From: Pohlia nutans
Taxonomy: Eukaryota > Streptophyta > Bryopsida > Bryales > Mniaceae
Reading direction: 5' to 3'
NCBI GenBank assembly: GCA_022496805.1
Contig: CM040107.1
Location: forward strand, 13,007,501-13,071,500
DNA: 64,000 bases
Program-made: the position numbers and the translations under genes
In this document: positions 32,873 to 46,598 of the stretch, piece by piece
How positions within the stretch are numbered: position 1 is the stretch's first letter
How the letters are laid out: the number at the start of each line of letters is the position of its first letter
The notes under the pieces: model-generated
What the model was told of the DNA's origin: nothing
What the model saw: only the letters and a program-made list of their open reading frames with translations
Database searches by the model: none

Positions 32873-35725
32873 TTAAGTAGAATTATACAAAGCCAAACTT
32901 TGGTTAATGACTTCGATCTGAGCTGATGGAATTTTGATCATGCACTCGATAGTACCTCGTTTGATCCTAGACTTCCATGCTGTCATCAAAGCATTTGTTT
33001 CTACCCAAAGTGGAGGTTCGGTATCATCAACCTTCCAACGCAAACCTCTCGAGGTGTCCCATCCAGTGTAGTAGTCCTGGACATTTTGATCCCTTGATGT
33101 TGGACGAAAGTACTGAATGAGGACACAGTTTGGTCTTTCAGGGTTACAGTTAGGATCAGACAACGCCCTCGCAATCCAAACTGGCCGAGTGTCACCATCT
33201 GCTGGTCGGATTGCAAGGAAGTAGCCTTCGTAAAGGTCTCGACCCACCCTGAATGATGGCAATGGACGACCCCGCATCTGCCCGACGTAAATGTCATCCT
33301 CTGCAAACTCTTCCCGAATGTCACCGTCCTCTGCGTATTGATCCTCCACAATCGCTTCAACCCGAGATGTGGGCCAGAAGCCATCTTTCAAAACATAGGA
33401 CGGTTGCGGAGGCTCTTGAAGCGCTACTTTCACAGCCCGCCAATAATGAATCAAGTGCTCATAGCGTCTTTTGAATTCCCCGGTAAGGTCCTCATTGCAC
33501 AAATTCTCCCAGTATTTGATAAATCCAGATATACCTTTGAAGATGTCTTCCACGTTCCTCATCGGACGCTGTTCAACAAGAATTGGCACTCCGCGGGGCC
33601 ACAAACTCCTACCTTCGGAATCCTCCTTCCACAATTTGATCCCTCCACCTTCTTTGGGCAACCAGTCTATGTCCGTGCAGAAAATCTTGTACTTCATCAC
33701 CGGACAACCAGTCGAGTCAAGGTAGAACTTGAACTATTGTGCCTTGGTGTGCCCTACGAGTGCTTCATCTCCCTCCAGAATACTGCCTTCGATGAATCCT
33801 TTGAAATCGGGCACTTCTTCGACAAGGTGTGGAATAGTGGGGATAGATTCCACATCCATGAAGGACTTCATGAGCAAAGGAATCGTAGGAAAGTTGTCCT
33901 TCCGCAGCAACATGCTCCACCTTCCAAACAACGCATCGATGTCGTCGTGGGTGTGACTCACCAGCATAAAAGTAACATAAACTTCACGAAATATTTTTCT
34001 TGCAATGAGGAGAGACCAAAAACATAAAACATATGTATCTATTCTTGTTGTCCCCGGTAGCATTGTCCATGTGCACATGGAGAAAGGGCGGCAAAGGGGT
34101 CGCTAGAGGAGAGGTTCCAGCGGTAGGACGCAACGATGGTTGACAAGTCTCTGCCCCCTTAAGCACAGCATCAAACAATGGAGATGACCTTGATCCCACA
34201 AACAATTCCCCAGATGCAAACTTAGGAGGCAACTCTAGATCCCGCAACAACTTGGCCATTGAGCCGATAGTGTAATTGGAATTGTGCGAGAATAGATCCA
34301 AGCCGTAATGCGCATAGCGCACATCGCCGTGGCCATGTGCAAGCGTACCCGTAACGGAAACGGGCAACTTCACAAGGCCATCAATCTCTTTGCTCTTGTG
34401 GGAGAAAATCGGAGAAGTTGTTTTCGCGTGGGTCATCTTGTCATGCATGATCGTGAGACACTCGTGGAGGAAGTCTCTAGATTGGATGCGGTTGGCGTAA
34501 TAGTACTCTCGATGCGCACGTGCAAGAGCCAGATGTTTGTCTAATCTCAAAGCAATGCTTGCTGGGATCCAGCTATTGATCCCCTCCCAAGAGAATAATA
34601 TTCGTCGCACGTTGCGCACCGAGCGAAATTGTCACCTGGTTTCTTTGCGTCAAACTCACTGAAGGTGGATGTCCTAATCTTGCTCAAGTTTGAAGGCGAG
34701 ACATCCTTCAACCCAAACGCTGCATTCACCCTGTTCAGTTCGGGAATGGTGTCTTTCCACTGAAAGGTTGCCGGCAGAATTATAGAAACGACCTTCTCCC
34801 CGGATTTAAGCGTCCTCGTGCGGTACGGCATGTGGTCCGCAGATTTCTCTAGAATACATCGCAGCGTGGCGATGGCTTGAACGGTGTGATTACGAGGCTT
34901 CCGGATTCCCGAATTTCCATGAGGATGTGCTTGCCGCCCCTGCACCACGTATGTTTGATAACGGTAGATGTTTGATAACGATAATGTTGCTTCGGGGACA
35001 CCTGCAATATGCATCCATGCTCGCACGCAAACATCAATACCTTCGATAGTCACAACCCTCCGGTTTTGAGAATCACGGTGAATCTGCCTGTGGATGTCCA
35101 TCTTCATGTGGAATCTAAACTGGAAAGAGGTGCCTTGATACATACGTTCGCGGAAGGCACGAATCTTATCCCTCGGAAAGGGTTGAACGCAATTCTTGCT
35201 GCAACAAACTTTGCTGGAGACGGAGTTGATAGAGTCTTGAGTGAGGAGTTGCTGCGATTTGATGGAAGTCTCCCGGGGCGGATTCCTCATTGTACTAGTA
35301 TATCTCAACGACCTAGCGGAAGAGGGCTGCGTGAGACTAGCTTGGTGACGGTTGTAGTTGTCGAGAAGTTCATGATCATGGAGGCTAGCTCCATTGATAT
35401 GAACAAGCCGAATCGGCCAAGCCCGCAACGAGTACTTCCACTCGCGAGGGATGTCTACCTCAGAGTGACTCTGGACTATGTGAACAGCAACGTGAGTGTC
35501 TCCAAGTGGTCCGTTCGCACCGAGGACAAGGTCTGATCTGTCGCTATGACAAGTTCCGTCCCCAAAATGCAAGTCGTTGTCATTGAACAGAGCTACACAC
35601 TGAGTATTCCATTGACGTCGAGGAATGCCTTCACAATCCGGAACCTCGACGTCGAGTGTGTGCTATGCCTCAGCTTCATCGTCTGAAGAGTCGAGTCCAG
35701 CAATGGACATGCGAGCAGGGTCCAT
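32873..35725 (-). pseudogene. DUF7869-type transposase-like gene with class-A array
   Basis: The reading frame starts at an ATG at 35725 or 35710 (MSIAGLDSSDDEAEA) and runs to the stop at 32873, with breaks: an in-frame TAG near 35663, a frameshift near 34590, another near 34030 and a TAG near 33734. Order of features: a Cys-containing N-terminal half (CCSKNC, a GIDVCVRAWMHIAGV-type block, CATCDEYY), then HVHMDNATGDNKNRY, SLLIARKIFREVYV and HTHDDIDALFGRWS (acidic residues as expected for DUF7869), and a C-terminal region with FPTIP, YWRAVKVAL and DLYEGYFLAIRP. About 950 residues would result. An RNase H-like transposase role is inferred. A class-A array lies immediately upstream. The sequence is much better preserved than the copy at 21885. 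Confidence 0.75.
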
Positions 35726-35814
35726 GGCACTAGTACAGGACCTGAAGATACCTGAAAGATTGCAAGCCCTCAAATTAGGGGATATAACATTGGAGATGGC
35801 TCCTTATATGCTTG

Positions 35815-36835
35815 GGTAGCTCGAGGCGAGCTAAATCTGAAGAGGGGATTTCGGAAGATGTACATACAGAACCGGAGGGATTCAAAAGCAAAAGGGTGGA
35901 TACTCTTGCAGCCCCGAGCGGAAGGCTATGGTCAATCATCGGATTTCGTTTATGTCGAATCGACCTCATCTGTCTTGACCATGTCTCAATGTAGGTCCGG
36001 CAGACCTAAATTTTCTAGAAACAGATCTGTATAGACAGAGATTCCATAATCATCTCAACTTAGGTCGGATTGAGCTAACTTGTTGTGAAGGTTTTCTTCA
36101 TCCATCCGGTTATACGATGAACGTATGAGGAGAGGTACCTCAGTTGAGGTCGACACGGGCTGAGTTGAAATTTGGGGTGACAGATTTGACTCACCGCTAG
36201 GTTTTCAACAGAAGATAACTATCAGGTGTAGTTTAGGTCGAGTCGACCTCAAATGTGGATACAGCAAACCCATACGGAAGGGTATCGCTCATATGAGATT
36301 TAACTGTCCTCTCACTTTAGGTCGCCTCGATCTGAATGGAGGAGAAGAGATGGCACGGAATACAATATAGAATGTTTACAGAAAGGAAGGGTTCGATATA
36401 CTTTAGATCGTTTCGATCTGAATTAGGATTATCAGATTACGTGCCATCTACGGAGTTCAGCTCGACCCGACCTGAAGAAGCAACAAGAAGCCAGGTGATC
36501 AAGTGTGGAGTACCCGATTGATTTAGGTCGAGTCGACCTAAACCCCGACGACAAATCTTGCGCCAGTACCAGGCTACAATATGGTAAAGTAGGTGAAACT
36601 TAGGTCGAGTCGACCTAAAGTGGAGGATCACTCTAGCTCGAGTACAAGGCTAGATGTAGGTAACGTTGGTGCCAATTAGGTCGAGTCGACCTAAACATGA
36701 AGATGAATATCGCTCGGATACAAGGATTAATGTAGGTAACGTTGGTGCCAATTAGGTCGACTCGACCTAAATTGGTGGATGGCTCTCCCTCACTTACGAG
36801 GCGAGATAATCAGGTCGAGTCGATCTAATATGTCC
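35815..36835. repeat. Class-A palindrome array upstream of DUF7869 gene
   Basis: Fourteen copies start near 35819, 35946, 35990, 36060, 36143, 36230, 36317, 36401, 36454, 36521, 36598, 36676, 36752 and 36811. The central ones are perfect AGGTCGA-G-TCGACCT, and four are spaced 76-78 bp with a shared spacer (GTAGGTAACGTTGGTGCCAA in two), so part of the array expanded by tandem duplication. Confidence 0.92.
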
Positions 36836-36839
36836 TGTA

Positions 36840-37430
36840 TTTTACGGCGATGATAACGGGAATGTACATTCTGCATTTTGAATCGAAGCAACAACAACTA
36901 CACTGTAGATTGCAAATGAAAGCTACTCGAAATACAATTGTGGGAAAGAAGGCGCCGTCCGAATGATTACAATATCATGACAGTATGACATGCAACTGAA
37001 AATGAAACCTACCTAAATCGTGCGCGCTAACCCTAGAAATTGAAGTTCTGGATACGTAGTGATCCCTTACCGGAATATGTCGTGGACACAGCGCCTCTTG
37101 ACACGATTCTACAGCCTCAGCCCGCAACTACACGCAGTCTCCTCCAAGCCTAAGCAAAAGAAAATCCTCCCTTCAACCATGAGAGAGTACAACAACCGCT
37201 GTGGTGGAGTGCGCGAACGGAGGAGCATGAGCACGCAATAAAACGAGAAAAGGAATATTTCAGCCGCACTTCAAGATTTATAGACAAAATGGCGGGAACG
37301 ATGTGGCGGGAAGAAGAAGGGAGAATTTGAACCGTCGTTTCTCATCCACTAGAAAATCGCATCGTCCACGAAGTTTGGTGCACTTTATAACTGTGGAGGA
37401 AGAAAGCTTACTGAAAATATTCGCGACAAT
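36840..37430. other. Element-terminus-like segment outside class-A array
   Basis: In order it matches 9906-10660: GGCGATGATAACGGGAA, GAAGCAACAACAAC, GATTGCAAATGAAA, TTATAGACAAAATGGCGGGAA, TATAACTGTGGAGG and TGAAAAT. Homology is lost near 37430, a candidate element end. A short frame at 37059-37241 is unconvincing. Confidence 0.6.
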
Positions 37431-37449
37431 AATAGATTTCTATACAGTA

Positions 37450-40400
37450 CTTGTATACTTCATTCAAATATAGATTACATCCCTATGTAACAAGAACATT
37501 GGAAACAGAAAATTCTTTTAAAAATAAAAATAAAAATAATAATAATAAATGAAAATATTAAATTAAATTAAATTTTTATTTTTAAAATTTTTAAAAAATT
37601 TGGCGAAAAAGAAAAAGATCGGAAAATTCTATAGTGAGACATTGCTCTATATTAAATTGTAGATCATAAAAATAATATTATTCAAAATGCACTATGTTGG
37701 TTTTGTCGAAAGTACAAACGTAGTTGACAATAAAATAACCACCTCGGGGAGGAATCTTCCTGTAAATTTCATGTACGGTTTTAGGGTATTTAATCAAGTG
37801 CTACGAAGTGATTTTGCATATTCTAAAATTCATAATTTAGTTATCGTATACTCTAAGAATATCCCTAGAATGTTCTCTAAGTTATTTTAAAATACCCTAT
37901 ATTACTCCTATAAATTTATAATATTCATCAGAAATGAAAAAAGGAAATCCAAGATTTGTTCTCATATACTAGTTATCAAAATTCTCGGCATTCAATCCCC
38001 TGAGGTAACCAGTGAACATATCGGTAAACATTATCAGATACTTCTATTTATGACTAAGATTAATTTTGAATATTTATAAAAATCAAAGTTCACCATTTTG
38101 ACTTCTAGATTCCATTCGTACATTAGGATTTACTAATTTTATCACCGATATTTAATGGTAAATTTTGAAAGTTAAAATAAAAAATTCAGTCTACATTTGA
38201 TCATTACAAAATTTTAATGACTCCGTTGAGTAGGACTTCTTAAGAATAATTGTAAAGTAGATATTTCAAAACATGGTCACTTCTAACGATTGTCGTGTTT
38301 GAAAAATCTATGACATCATTTTTGCAAGTTCAGCATTGCACTACTATTAATCGAACTCTCAGACACTGGCGTAGAGAAGGACTTGAATTACTGAACATGA
38401 TTTTCATTTGAGATAAAAATTATAAATTTGCAAAAGTAATATAAGGTGTGATAAAACCAATTTACGTAGGAATATTTTTGGAATTTATGTGGAATATACG
38501 TAGAATATACCCTAAACATACTACAGATAGTAGCATATTTCAATTGTTTCCTATAGCCCCCTATTAAATACCCTTCGTATGTTTATATGTACCCATAATT
38601 TATACTAACTAACTGACTTCTCCGAGTGTATCTATGTATCTTTCACTGACAGTAGTATTAAGCCTACAAAATAGTATGTCAAAATATAATCCACTTAAAT
38701 ACAAGTCAGGACGCAATCTAGTATTATAGTCAGTGAGTTAATGACAAATGATTCATTTGTTAATATCTACTTGAATGTCGTAAATAATGAGCAGTGTTTT
38801 AAATATATAGAAGCAATTAACAATACTAACTGTTTGAGGTATTTCCATTAAAATTAAATTTAATGTGTTACTTCATTGTGTTATTGAGTTTAAAACCATA
38901 ATTAATCACAATAATTACAAAATAATGAAATATATTAAATAGATATAAGGAAAATTTTAAAAATAATATACAAGCATTTCACAAAATAATTGCAACTAAT
39001 TCACATTTAATTATATTTTAACAAGTTTCAAACATATTTAATTTGTCAAATGCATGATTATTACATGCAAGTCATGCAAGTGTTTTATTAGAGTATTTTT
39101 TACGTGTAAATAATATTCATAATCGCAAATTGTTCTACATTATGGGGCCTCAATCCTAAATGTCAAGAGATTATGATCCAAAAGCATGATAAAAAGAAAT
39201 GCAGAAGTTGTAAATAAATTTTAATACTCTAAAAGCATTAAATTACTCTACCCTAAAGGCCTAAACTCTAACCGATGATTATTTGGACAAAATAATTATC
39301 AGATATGTTAAACTTCATCCGCTCATAACTTCTACGATTCACGTCCAAATATTAAATTTAAAATCATTTTAATCTCATCTCCATGCAGTCCACTTCGTAA
39401 AACCAAAATTGTTAAAAGCATGACTAAATTGTAAATATTTAATATTTCATGACTTTCGAATCATTAAGCTCTATATCGGCTAAATAATCTAGAAATTTCG
39501 TGAAAATTAAGACATTATTATTAGAATCACAAAGGTCTAAATCACGAAGGTTTAGGATAAAATGATCCACAATCATATTATAAAACATTTAAGGTAATAT
39601 TTTAAAGCTTGTGTCAATGAAATCATCATGATTTTACATTTAATACATTGATTCAACGACTTTATTAGGATTGATTTCGAAATACTTTCATTTAAATACA
39701 TTATTTCACGCCATAGACCCTCTCAATAGCTTTCCAATATATATGACACTCTTTCAAATGATCAACAACGTGTATGTTACGGATGAATGAATTATCAGAA
39801 ATCTTGATAAAACTTCATCCGCTCATACCTGCTACGATTCATGTTTGAATTTAAAATACCATCTGAAGCCAATTATTTTCATGTAATCTTCATGTACTGT
39901 GAATCTTTTTTAATTGAGATTTGTATGATTGCAAGGTAAGCTTCATGTGTGTGTGATTTGATCAAAAAGGAAACAAATTGTGGAAATATTATTCCTCATT
40001 TTGTGTTCCAATGTTTCACCCATAATTATGATTGAAGATTTTACAGACTCTAAAATTATTCTTCAATGAAAGAATAAACTCATAAAATCAAGCATCTAAA
40101 AAAATTTCATAAGTCACAGCACCTACTAATAGTACTGCATTATAACCTATCTCATTCAACAAATTTCATCCAAACAATCTGTTCTTATATAATTATATCT
40201 TAATATTCGTAATCGAATTACAGAATAGTTTTTTTATTATATGTTTGTTATTTTTTAGAAAAATTATAAGTGATAACGATCTTAGATTTAATTATATGAT
40301 TGAATAATTAGAATCTAAAATTCAAAACGTATAATTATTAACTTTTATTTATACATCAAGTTCCAAATATTCATGTTAGTTGAATTTTATAATACGTTGT

Positions 40401-41000
40401 TAGAGAACTACCTAAACCGGACATAGGTGAGGGCATGAAGGGGCTACAAAATTTGGAATTAAAATTGAAGTTACGATTGAATGGTCCAAATTAAACCTTC
40501 TATTCAAAAATTAAACTCAATACAGCAACATAGACAATTGTGGATGGATGAAAAATAAAGAATACGTAATTGGTTTATGGTATTTACGGTGTAAGACAGG
40601 TCTCTATAACCCCTAAACGTACCAACCTATTGAACATAAGTTGATTCTAGCCTCTGAATTAGATATTAGCATGGCAAAGATTTATATGTAAGCATAAGAT
40701 CTACCCAAAAAATTAGACATATTTGTAGTCGGAGGCCTCTCCAATATTATCAACAAGTTCCCATCACAAGTCAAAGATTTATTGTGATTGGACGATAATT
40801 TAATAAGCTTTCTAAGGTGACTTGCATAAAGACAATCTCAGGTTGTACAAGACAGTTATAAGGCTAGAAATCTGTTTGAGATCCAGTTTCTGAATGCGGG
40901 GACGTTCAAGAAATACTGTAAAAATTATATTAATAAGTATTTAACCAGAATTATTTGAACAACATGCCAATGTACAAATATAGAAACACATTGTATATAT
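37450..41000. other. AT-rich intergenic stretch
   Basis: No gene is supported. A block of about 120 bp around ACTTCATCCGCTCATA and CTACGATTCA occurs twice (39275-39400 and 39775-39900). Confidence 0.6.
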
Positions 41001-41010
41001 ATTTGTGTAT
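40858..41010 (+). repeat. Direct repeat, copy 1 (second copy 41712-41855)
   Basis: AGGCTAGAAATCTGTT, TTCAAGAAATACT and a TATATA tail recur about 850 bp downstream. Each copy is followed by TA/CA microsatellite and a GC-richer block starting TTTCGCTGC. Confidence 0.65.
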
Positions 41011-41431
41011 ATATATATACCTATATACATATATGTAGAAAGATAAGTGGATACATAAATATAAACATATATGTATTCAATTAAATATAGTACGTGGAAG
41101 TCAGGGTCCGCACTTTCATGTCAAATAATAATTAATAAAAGTTAAAACAGTGGACGTCGGCACTTTCAATAGACAGTACGTATTAAGAAATCGGCCATTG
41201 ATAGATATCAATAATTATTTACGGCATGCTAGTAAACGTTTTATAATTTTAATTCTTTTTCTACCTTTTTTTCAGACTGTCATGTTCTCATCCAGGTTGT
41301 AGTGTTTTTTTTTAACTACTTTAGTTTTTGACTTCATTTTTTATGATATCGACAAAATACTTCATAATTTTTTTAATGTTTCGGCACTTCTTACAGGTAT
41401 TATTTTTGCCATCCCTGCCTTGCATGTACGG

Positions 41432-41451
41432 TATATATATATATATATATA
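41432..41451. repeat. (TA)n microsatellite
   Basis: Ten TA units. Confidence 0.95.
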
Positions 41452-41863
41452 ACACATGTATGTATATACTTGTATATATACATCCTTTCGCTGCTCGTAG
41501 TCCTGGCCGCTGCCCGAGTTGCGCTGCCCGCTGAAGAGTCCAAGTCGTCTATCTCGCACGGCTAGGGTTACTGTTGTTTTTTGTTTTCCGCTCTCTCACG
41601 TCTGTTGCCCTCGTTTAGGTCCGCTTGTCTCTCGTGTTCTTTCCGCTTGTCTGTCTCTTTTGTTTACCGCTTCTTTGTCTCTTTTGTTTACAAAGGTTGT
41701 ATGACAAAGCTACAAGGCTAGGAATCTGTTCACGATCCAATTTTTGAACGCTGGGATGTTCAGAAAATACTTTAGAGATTAGTATAAGTATGTAACAGTA
41801 ATTATGTGAACATCATGAAATACATATACTTGTTATAGATTTTTGTATATATATACACATTCA

Positions 41864-41865
<2 letters not shown>

Positions 41866-41908
<43 letters not shown>
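41866..41908. repeat. (CA)n(TA)n microsatellite
   Basis: About 16 CA units followed by TA units. Confidence 0.95.
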
Positions 41909-42411
41909 GTATATATACGGTCTATAAGATTTCGCTGCGCGTAGTCCTCGTTGCCCGGAATGTAGGATGTGCTAAAACACGAACGAAAATGACAGTTGCT
42001 AGTCTATGACATTCTTGAGTAAGAGCTCATGTAAGAGACCAAATTTCACCCTTAAAGGTCCACAAGCCCGTTCCAACAGTCTTACACAAAAATATTCCAT
42101 TGTATTTGACATGATTCTATACCTCCCATGGGTTTAAGATAAAAAGTGAAGTTAAAATGCAGATCCACATGATTTTAATGAGCTACCGTAGTTCCATAGC
42201 AGGTGCGTCCTAAAATAATTCTAAAAATAAAAAACGTAAAAATTAGAAAGTTCTGAAGACAGAAAAACGACAATAGAATAAATCAGTTTTTGAAATATTT
42301 TTTTATTTCATTTTTACTAATTTTTTGCTAAAAAACGAAAATAGAGAAATTATTCAAACTTTTAGAGGCGAACCTTGTTTTAAGGACCATTCTCTTAAAC
42401 TACATGCGTAT

Positions 42412-42592
42412 ACATATATATAAATATATATGTACATATACGTATACATATACATATATATAAAAATAAATATGTATATATATGTATATATATATATACA
42501 TATACATATGTATGTATACATATACAGATGTATATATATATATATATATATATATACATCTATATACATCTATATACATCTATATATATACG
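42412..42592. repeat. Compound TA/CATA microsatellite
   Basis: TATATACATA repeats make spurious YIYIYI frames on both strands. Confidence 0.95.
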
Positions 42593-42599
42593 GGCTCCC

Positions 42600-43205
42600 T
42601 GCCCCAAACCCTGCCCGTAGCCCTGCCCGGGGGGGGGGTCGTCTCTCCCGCGGCTTGGGTTTGGGGCTCAGATTGAGGCTCGTTAGTTGTTGTCGCTGTT
42701 GTGTGTTTTGTTTTTTGTGTTGTTAGGGTTTTGTTTGTGTTGCTCTCATCCTGTAAAACATTTGTACAATCGCTTGTCGCTTGTCGTCGCTTGCCTCCCC
42801 GCTTGCCGTCGCTCGCTTGCTCGCTTGCCTCCTCGCTTGTCGTCACTCCGTTTAGGGTGCAAGTTTCTCTCCGTTTTGAACAAATTGTGTTTGTTTCTCC
42901 TCCCTCCGTTACTGGTGCTGTGCTCCTTGCATACTGTGCTCCTTGCATACTGTGCTGTGCTCCTTGCTTAGTTGTTGCTTAGGGTTTAGAGCATCTGCTC
43001 TTTTGGGTAAGGTGTAGAGAGCGTGCTCTTTCTTGCTTAGGGTTTATCTTGCTTAGGGTTTAGAAACTGGAGATTATAGCTGAAGCCTGCGCTTGGAGAT
43101 TGAAGCTGAAGACTGAGGGTGGAAAAAACAGGTGGAGACTAAAGCATACTCCTGAAGCTAGAGTGAGCGCGAATAGGAAGCTGGAACGGCAGCAATTCAG
43201 GTAAC
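42600..43205 (+). promoter_or_regulatory. Telobox-rich promoter or 5-prime UTR-like stretch
   Basis: A GC-richer block after the microsatellite with CTTAGGGTTTA/GTTTAGGGT teloboxes (near 42849, 42970, 43040 and 43058) and a purine-rich leader ending CAGCAATTCAG|GTAACC. In plants, teloboxes are common in promoters and leaders of housekeeping genes. No clear coding exon follows before 43970. Confidence 0.35.
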
Positions 43206-43968
43206 CTTCAAATCCCATGTTTCAAATCCCATGTTTCAAATTTTTGTACAAAATGCTCCGTCTTTGCTCTTGTGTGTTCTTTGAAGGGTTAAAAAACATG
43301 GTAATGAATATCTGGCTGGGATTCATCTTCTCTAAATTGCTTCCGTTCAATTCTATTTGGAATTGGGTTTACTATTTAGGTGTTTCGTCATTAGTCTGCA
43401 TATTAGCCAGTGCATGAGATGACTATCAACAACTAGGATGCTTTCGAATTATTTCACCAGAATCAATGAAGAAACTTGTCGTGTTCATCAAAACATATGG
43501 GCATGGAGGAATTGAACAACGAATTTTTGGGGTTTGGGCTTTTGGAAGTAGTGGTTTCCATTTGCTAGACTCGGACTCTAGACCCGGTTCTATGTCTGAG
43601 TGAAGCACTGTTTGTGCTCGAAGGCATTGTCAATGATGTAGAAAGAGCTCCACCTTCTGCAAGTGGAATCGTAAGAATTGTAGTGTTCTTGCTGGAGTGA
43701 GTAGCCATTGATGTTTTTGGATTTGGGTGCTGGTATTGGTTGCTGATTCTATGGGTGTTGTATTGGTTGCAATGTTTCAGATTCAGCAAGTTGGCCATCA
43801 GGAGCAATTTTTTTGTAGAGTTTTCAAGTCATATTACAGGAGGTTAGGTCAGTGCTCTACTAAAATGCAATGTCTACCTGCAAATGATATAGAATAGTTT
43901 TAGATTTGCTCTGTTCTGTTATGTTTAAGGAGAATGGTGTTTGAATAACCTGCTAGTGATAGATGTTA
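43206..43968. other. Unassigned spacer before class-A array
   Basis: Short frames only. One (about 43502-43580) begins MEELNNEF but stops quickly. No gene is supported. Confidence 0.4.
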
Positions 43969-43969
43969 G

Positions 43970-45105
43970 TTTAGGTCGATGTTAGTTTAGGTCGAGTCGA
44001 TGTAATTGGACACAGAAACTGTCGAGGGAAACATTAATTTAGGTCGACTCGATCTAAGCACACACATAAAAGTCTTGCCAGAAACGGTATTCCAGATCGT
44101 GTCAACCTAAAATTCACCAGTAATTGCCTCAGATCAGCTCGGATCGGCCTAAATGGCGGTCTGTTGAGGTCGACCCGACCTAAAGTACTATATCTTAAAA
44201 CAAATAGAAAGAAAACCTAGAAGAAAAGATTCGGAAGAAGGATTCTCCCATCCAGCAGATCAGGTCGAATCGACCTAAATCCGCGATTAGAGATCGTATT
44301 TGTCGAATTCTAGAGTAGGAGGACTTGCCTATGTGCTAATTCACATCGAATCGAACTAAATTACCCCAAACATCGATATAACTGCAGTCCATTTCGGTCG
44401 ACCCGACCTAAATTTCTATTACTTATGATCAATAGAAAAAAAAACCTAGAAGAAAACATAAGTTAGAAGCAGTGAACCAGTCCAGAAGATCAGATCAAAT
44501 CGATCTAAATCCGATATTACGTATTGGATTTGCTGAATTCTAGAGTAGAAAGTCTAGCACATAAGAAGGTTCCAACTGTAAATTCAGATTGAGACGACCT
44601 AAGATACCCCAATTGCAATAAAATTGCAGTCCATTCAGGTCGACCCGACCTAAATTACCATACCATATAATCAGCTAATATTAGTAATCAATTAGAAAAA
44701 AATATATTTAGATTGAGTCGACCTAAGTGGCCTCAAATGTACTGCGTCCAAGCCATGACAAAGAGCTCAGAATTCCACAGAATCCCATTCAACCTATATC
44801 ATAGGCACCACATAATATATCTGTCACTCCTAAATCACCAAAGTCCTTGACTGTAATTTATATTTAGGTCGGATCGACCTAATTAAAAGAGTCCTACTTA
44901 AAGAACTGTATCATATGATACATATGAAGCGTACTACAACCGTGTAACATTCACGCCGGTCTAAACTTCAGCTCGTCCCGAGCTAAACGATGATGTAGGA
45001 CTGATCAAAATAGACATCCAAGTTTCTAGCCAATGGTGATCATGCATGATAAAATTGGTATTTGATATCTCTGTCGCACACTTTAGTTCGTACCGACCTA
45101 ATTCT
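43970..45105. repeat. Class-A palindrome array upstream of gene A copy 2
   Basis: About 15 copies (near 43971, 44037, 44164, 44261, 44391, 44491, 44634, 44707, 44863, 44966 and 45083, with degenerate ones between). The first part (double TTTAGGTCGATG half sites) matches 68-110 in copy 1, and the last site lies some 30 bp before the gene A ATG, as in copy 1. Confidence 0.9.
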
Positions 45106-46598
45106 TTGTCTGTCCGCGCTGTGAACAAAATGGCAACAGAGAGGAAGACACCAAAGGAACATCAAACGCCAAAGCTTAAGCTCTACTACGAGAGGGCAGC
45201 TCATCAGCCACACGCGGATGATGACCAGGCGGGCAACGACCTGGCAAACTTTGGGGAGTTCTGGGACATGAAAGACCAGGACTTGCAGGAGTACTGGAGC
45301 CTACGCATGATAGGGAATACACGAGACATTTGCTTCACGACGAAGGCCAAAAATGCGCCGGGCTTCCTTCCTCTTTCAAACAACGAGAAGATTAAGGACA
45401 TCAGCGCGGCTGAAGGATCTAAGATATTGATTCATTGCGTCACAACGAGAACGGAATGGGATAAGAAGCAGCAATACAACTTCACGCTCACCTTCGACTC
45501 GGCTGTGATCCCATTCAACATCACCCCCCTACTACACTCTCTTGAAACGACCGAGTTCAGTGAATGCATCAAGGAGTTGGAGGACGGTTATGACAATAAA
45601 TACTTCCAGAGTAGCAACGGTCAGCCGCTGCGTGGGGCACAGCTCTGCTTAGAAGTTCGCAAGTTCATCCAGAACTTCGACGTCTTGAAGGCAAAGGTGG
45701 AATCGCATCAGAAATCAATGGCACCTGTAAGCATGTCCCTCGATAACCGGAGCCAAGGAGGGAGTGGGGGATCCATGGGCAACTTCTCGCCAACTGCAAG
45801 ACCGCAACAGAGCCGAGGCAAACACAAGCCCAACACGCCTCTCACACCTTCTGGAGCACTACGCCAAAGCAACCTCGCCTCCTCCTCAAAGAAGAGGCAA
45901 CCTGCAGAGAAGTTGGCACTTGAGGCTGTCAACGAGGATAGCTTGGCGTCCGCTGTGACGGAGTTACCGGAGCCCCTGGTCGGCAACAACAAACCCGACT
46001 ACGTGCGCTCGGCAGAAGCGTACAGGACGTTCTGGACGTCTTGCACTGACGCGTTCCTGTTCGACGTCGACGATAAAAAGTCAATCCCCATCGAACAGCT
46101 AATTGATGCGCCTCCGCACATGAACACCAAGAGTTACGAGCCGGAACATGCGAAAAAGATCATGACCTTCCTTCTCAGCATGCGAGATAGAAGCACAAAG
46201 CAGACTCTGTGCGTAATGCCTGTCGACCAGGCCACTAAACCGACTAGCTGGGACGCCATCAAAAATGGAAAGTTCTGGCTGATCAATGGACAGCACAACG
46301 TCTAAGCCAGTTACATGATGCGCGATGACGGGATTGACGAGAAAGACCTCAAAGTCTTCGCGTTATGGAACTGCTTTGTCGTGTGGACGGACAGTAATTA
46401 CAAAAAACTTCGTCAAATATCCGCCTACTACAACCGCGTCAACCACTTCGGCGCCATCAAGCCGTTATGGGTGACAAACATATTGGGAGCGCGGCAAGTA
46501 TGGATAAATCTCGACCGCCCCAAGAATCCAAAAGAACTCAAAGATGTGGGAACGGCATATCAAGCCTCCAGGCCGAAAAAAACAAAGCAAAATTCAGG

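Noticed and set aside
36521..36835. CRISPR-like array of palindromic repeats with near-regular spacing
   Set aside because: Repeats are degenerate outside a short stretch, spacers are partly homologous to each other, spacing varies elsewhere, and the sequence is eukaryotic with spliced genes. No cas genes are present.
42354..42726. Tyr/Ile-rich small proteins
   Set aside because: These are translations of TATACA microsatellites on both strands.
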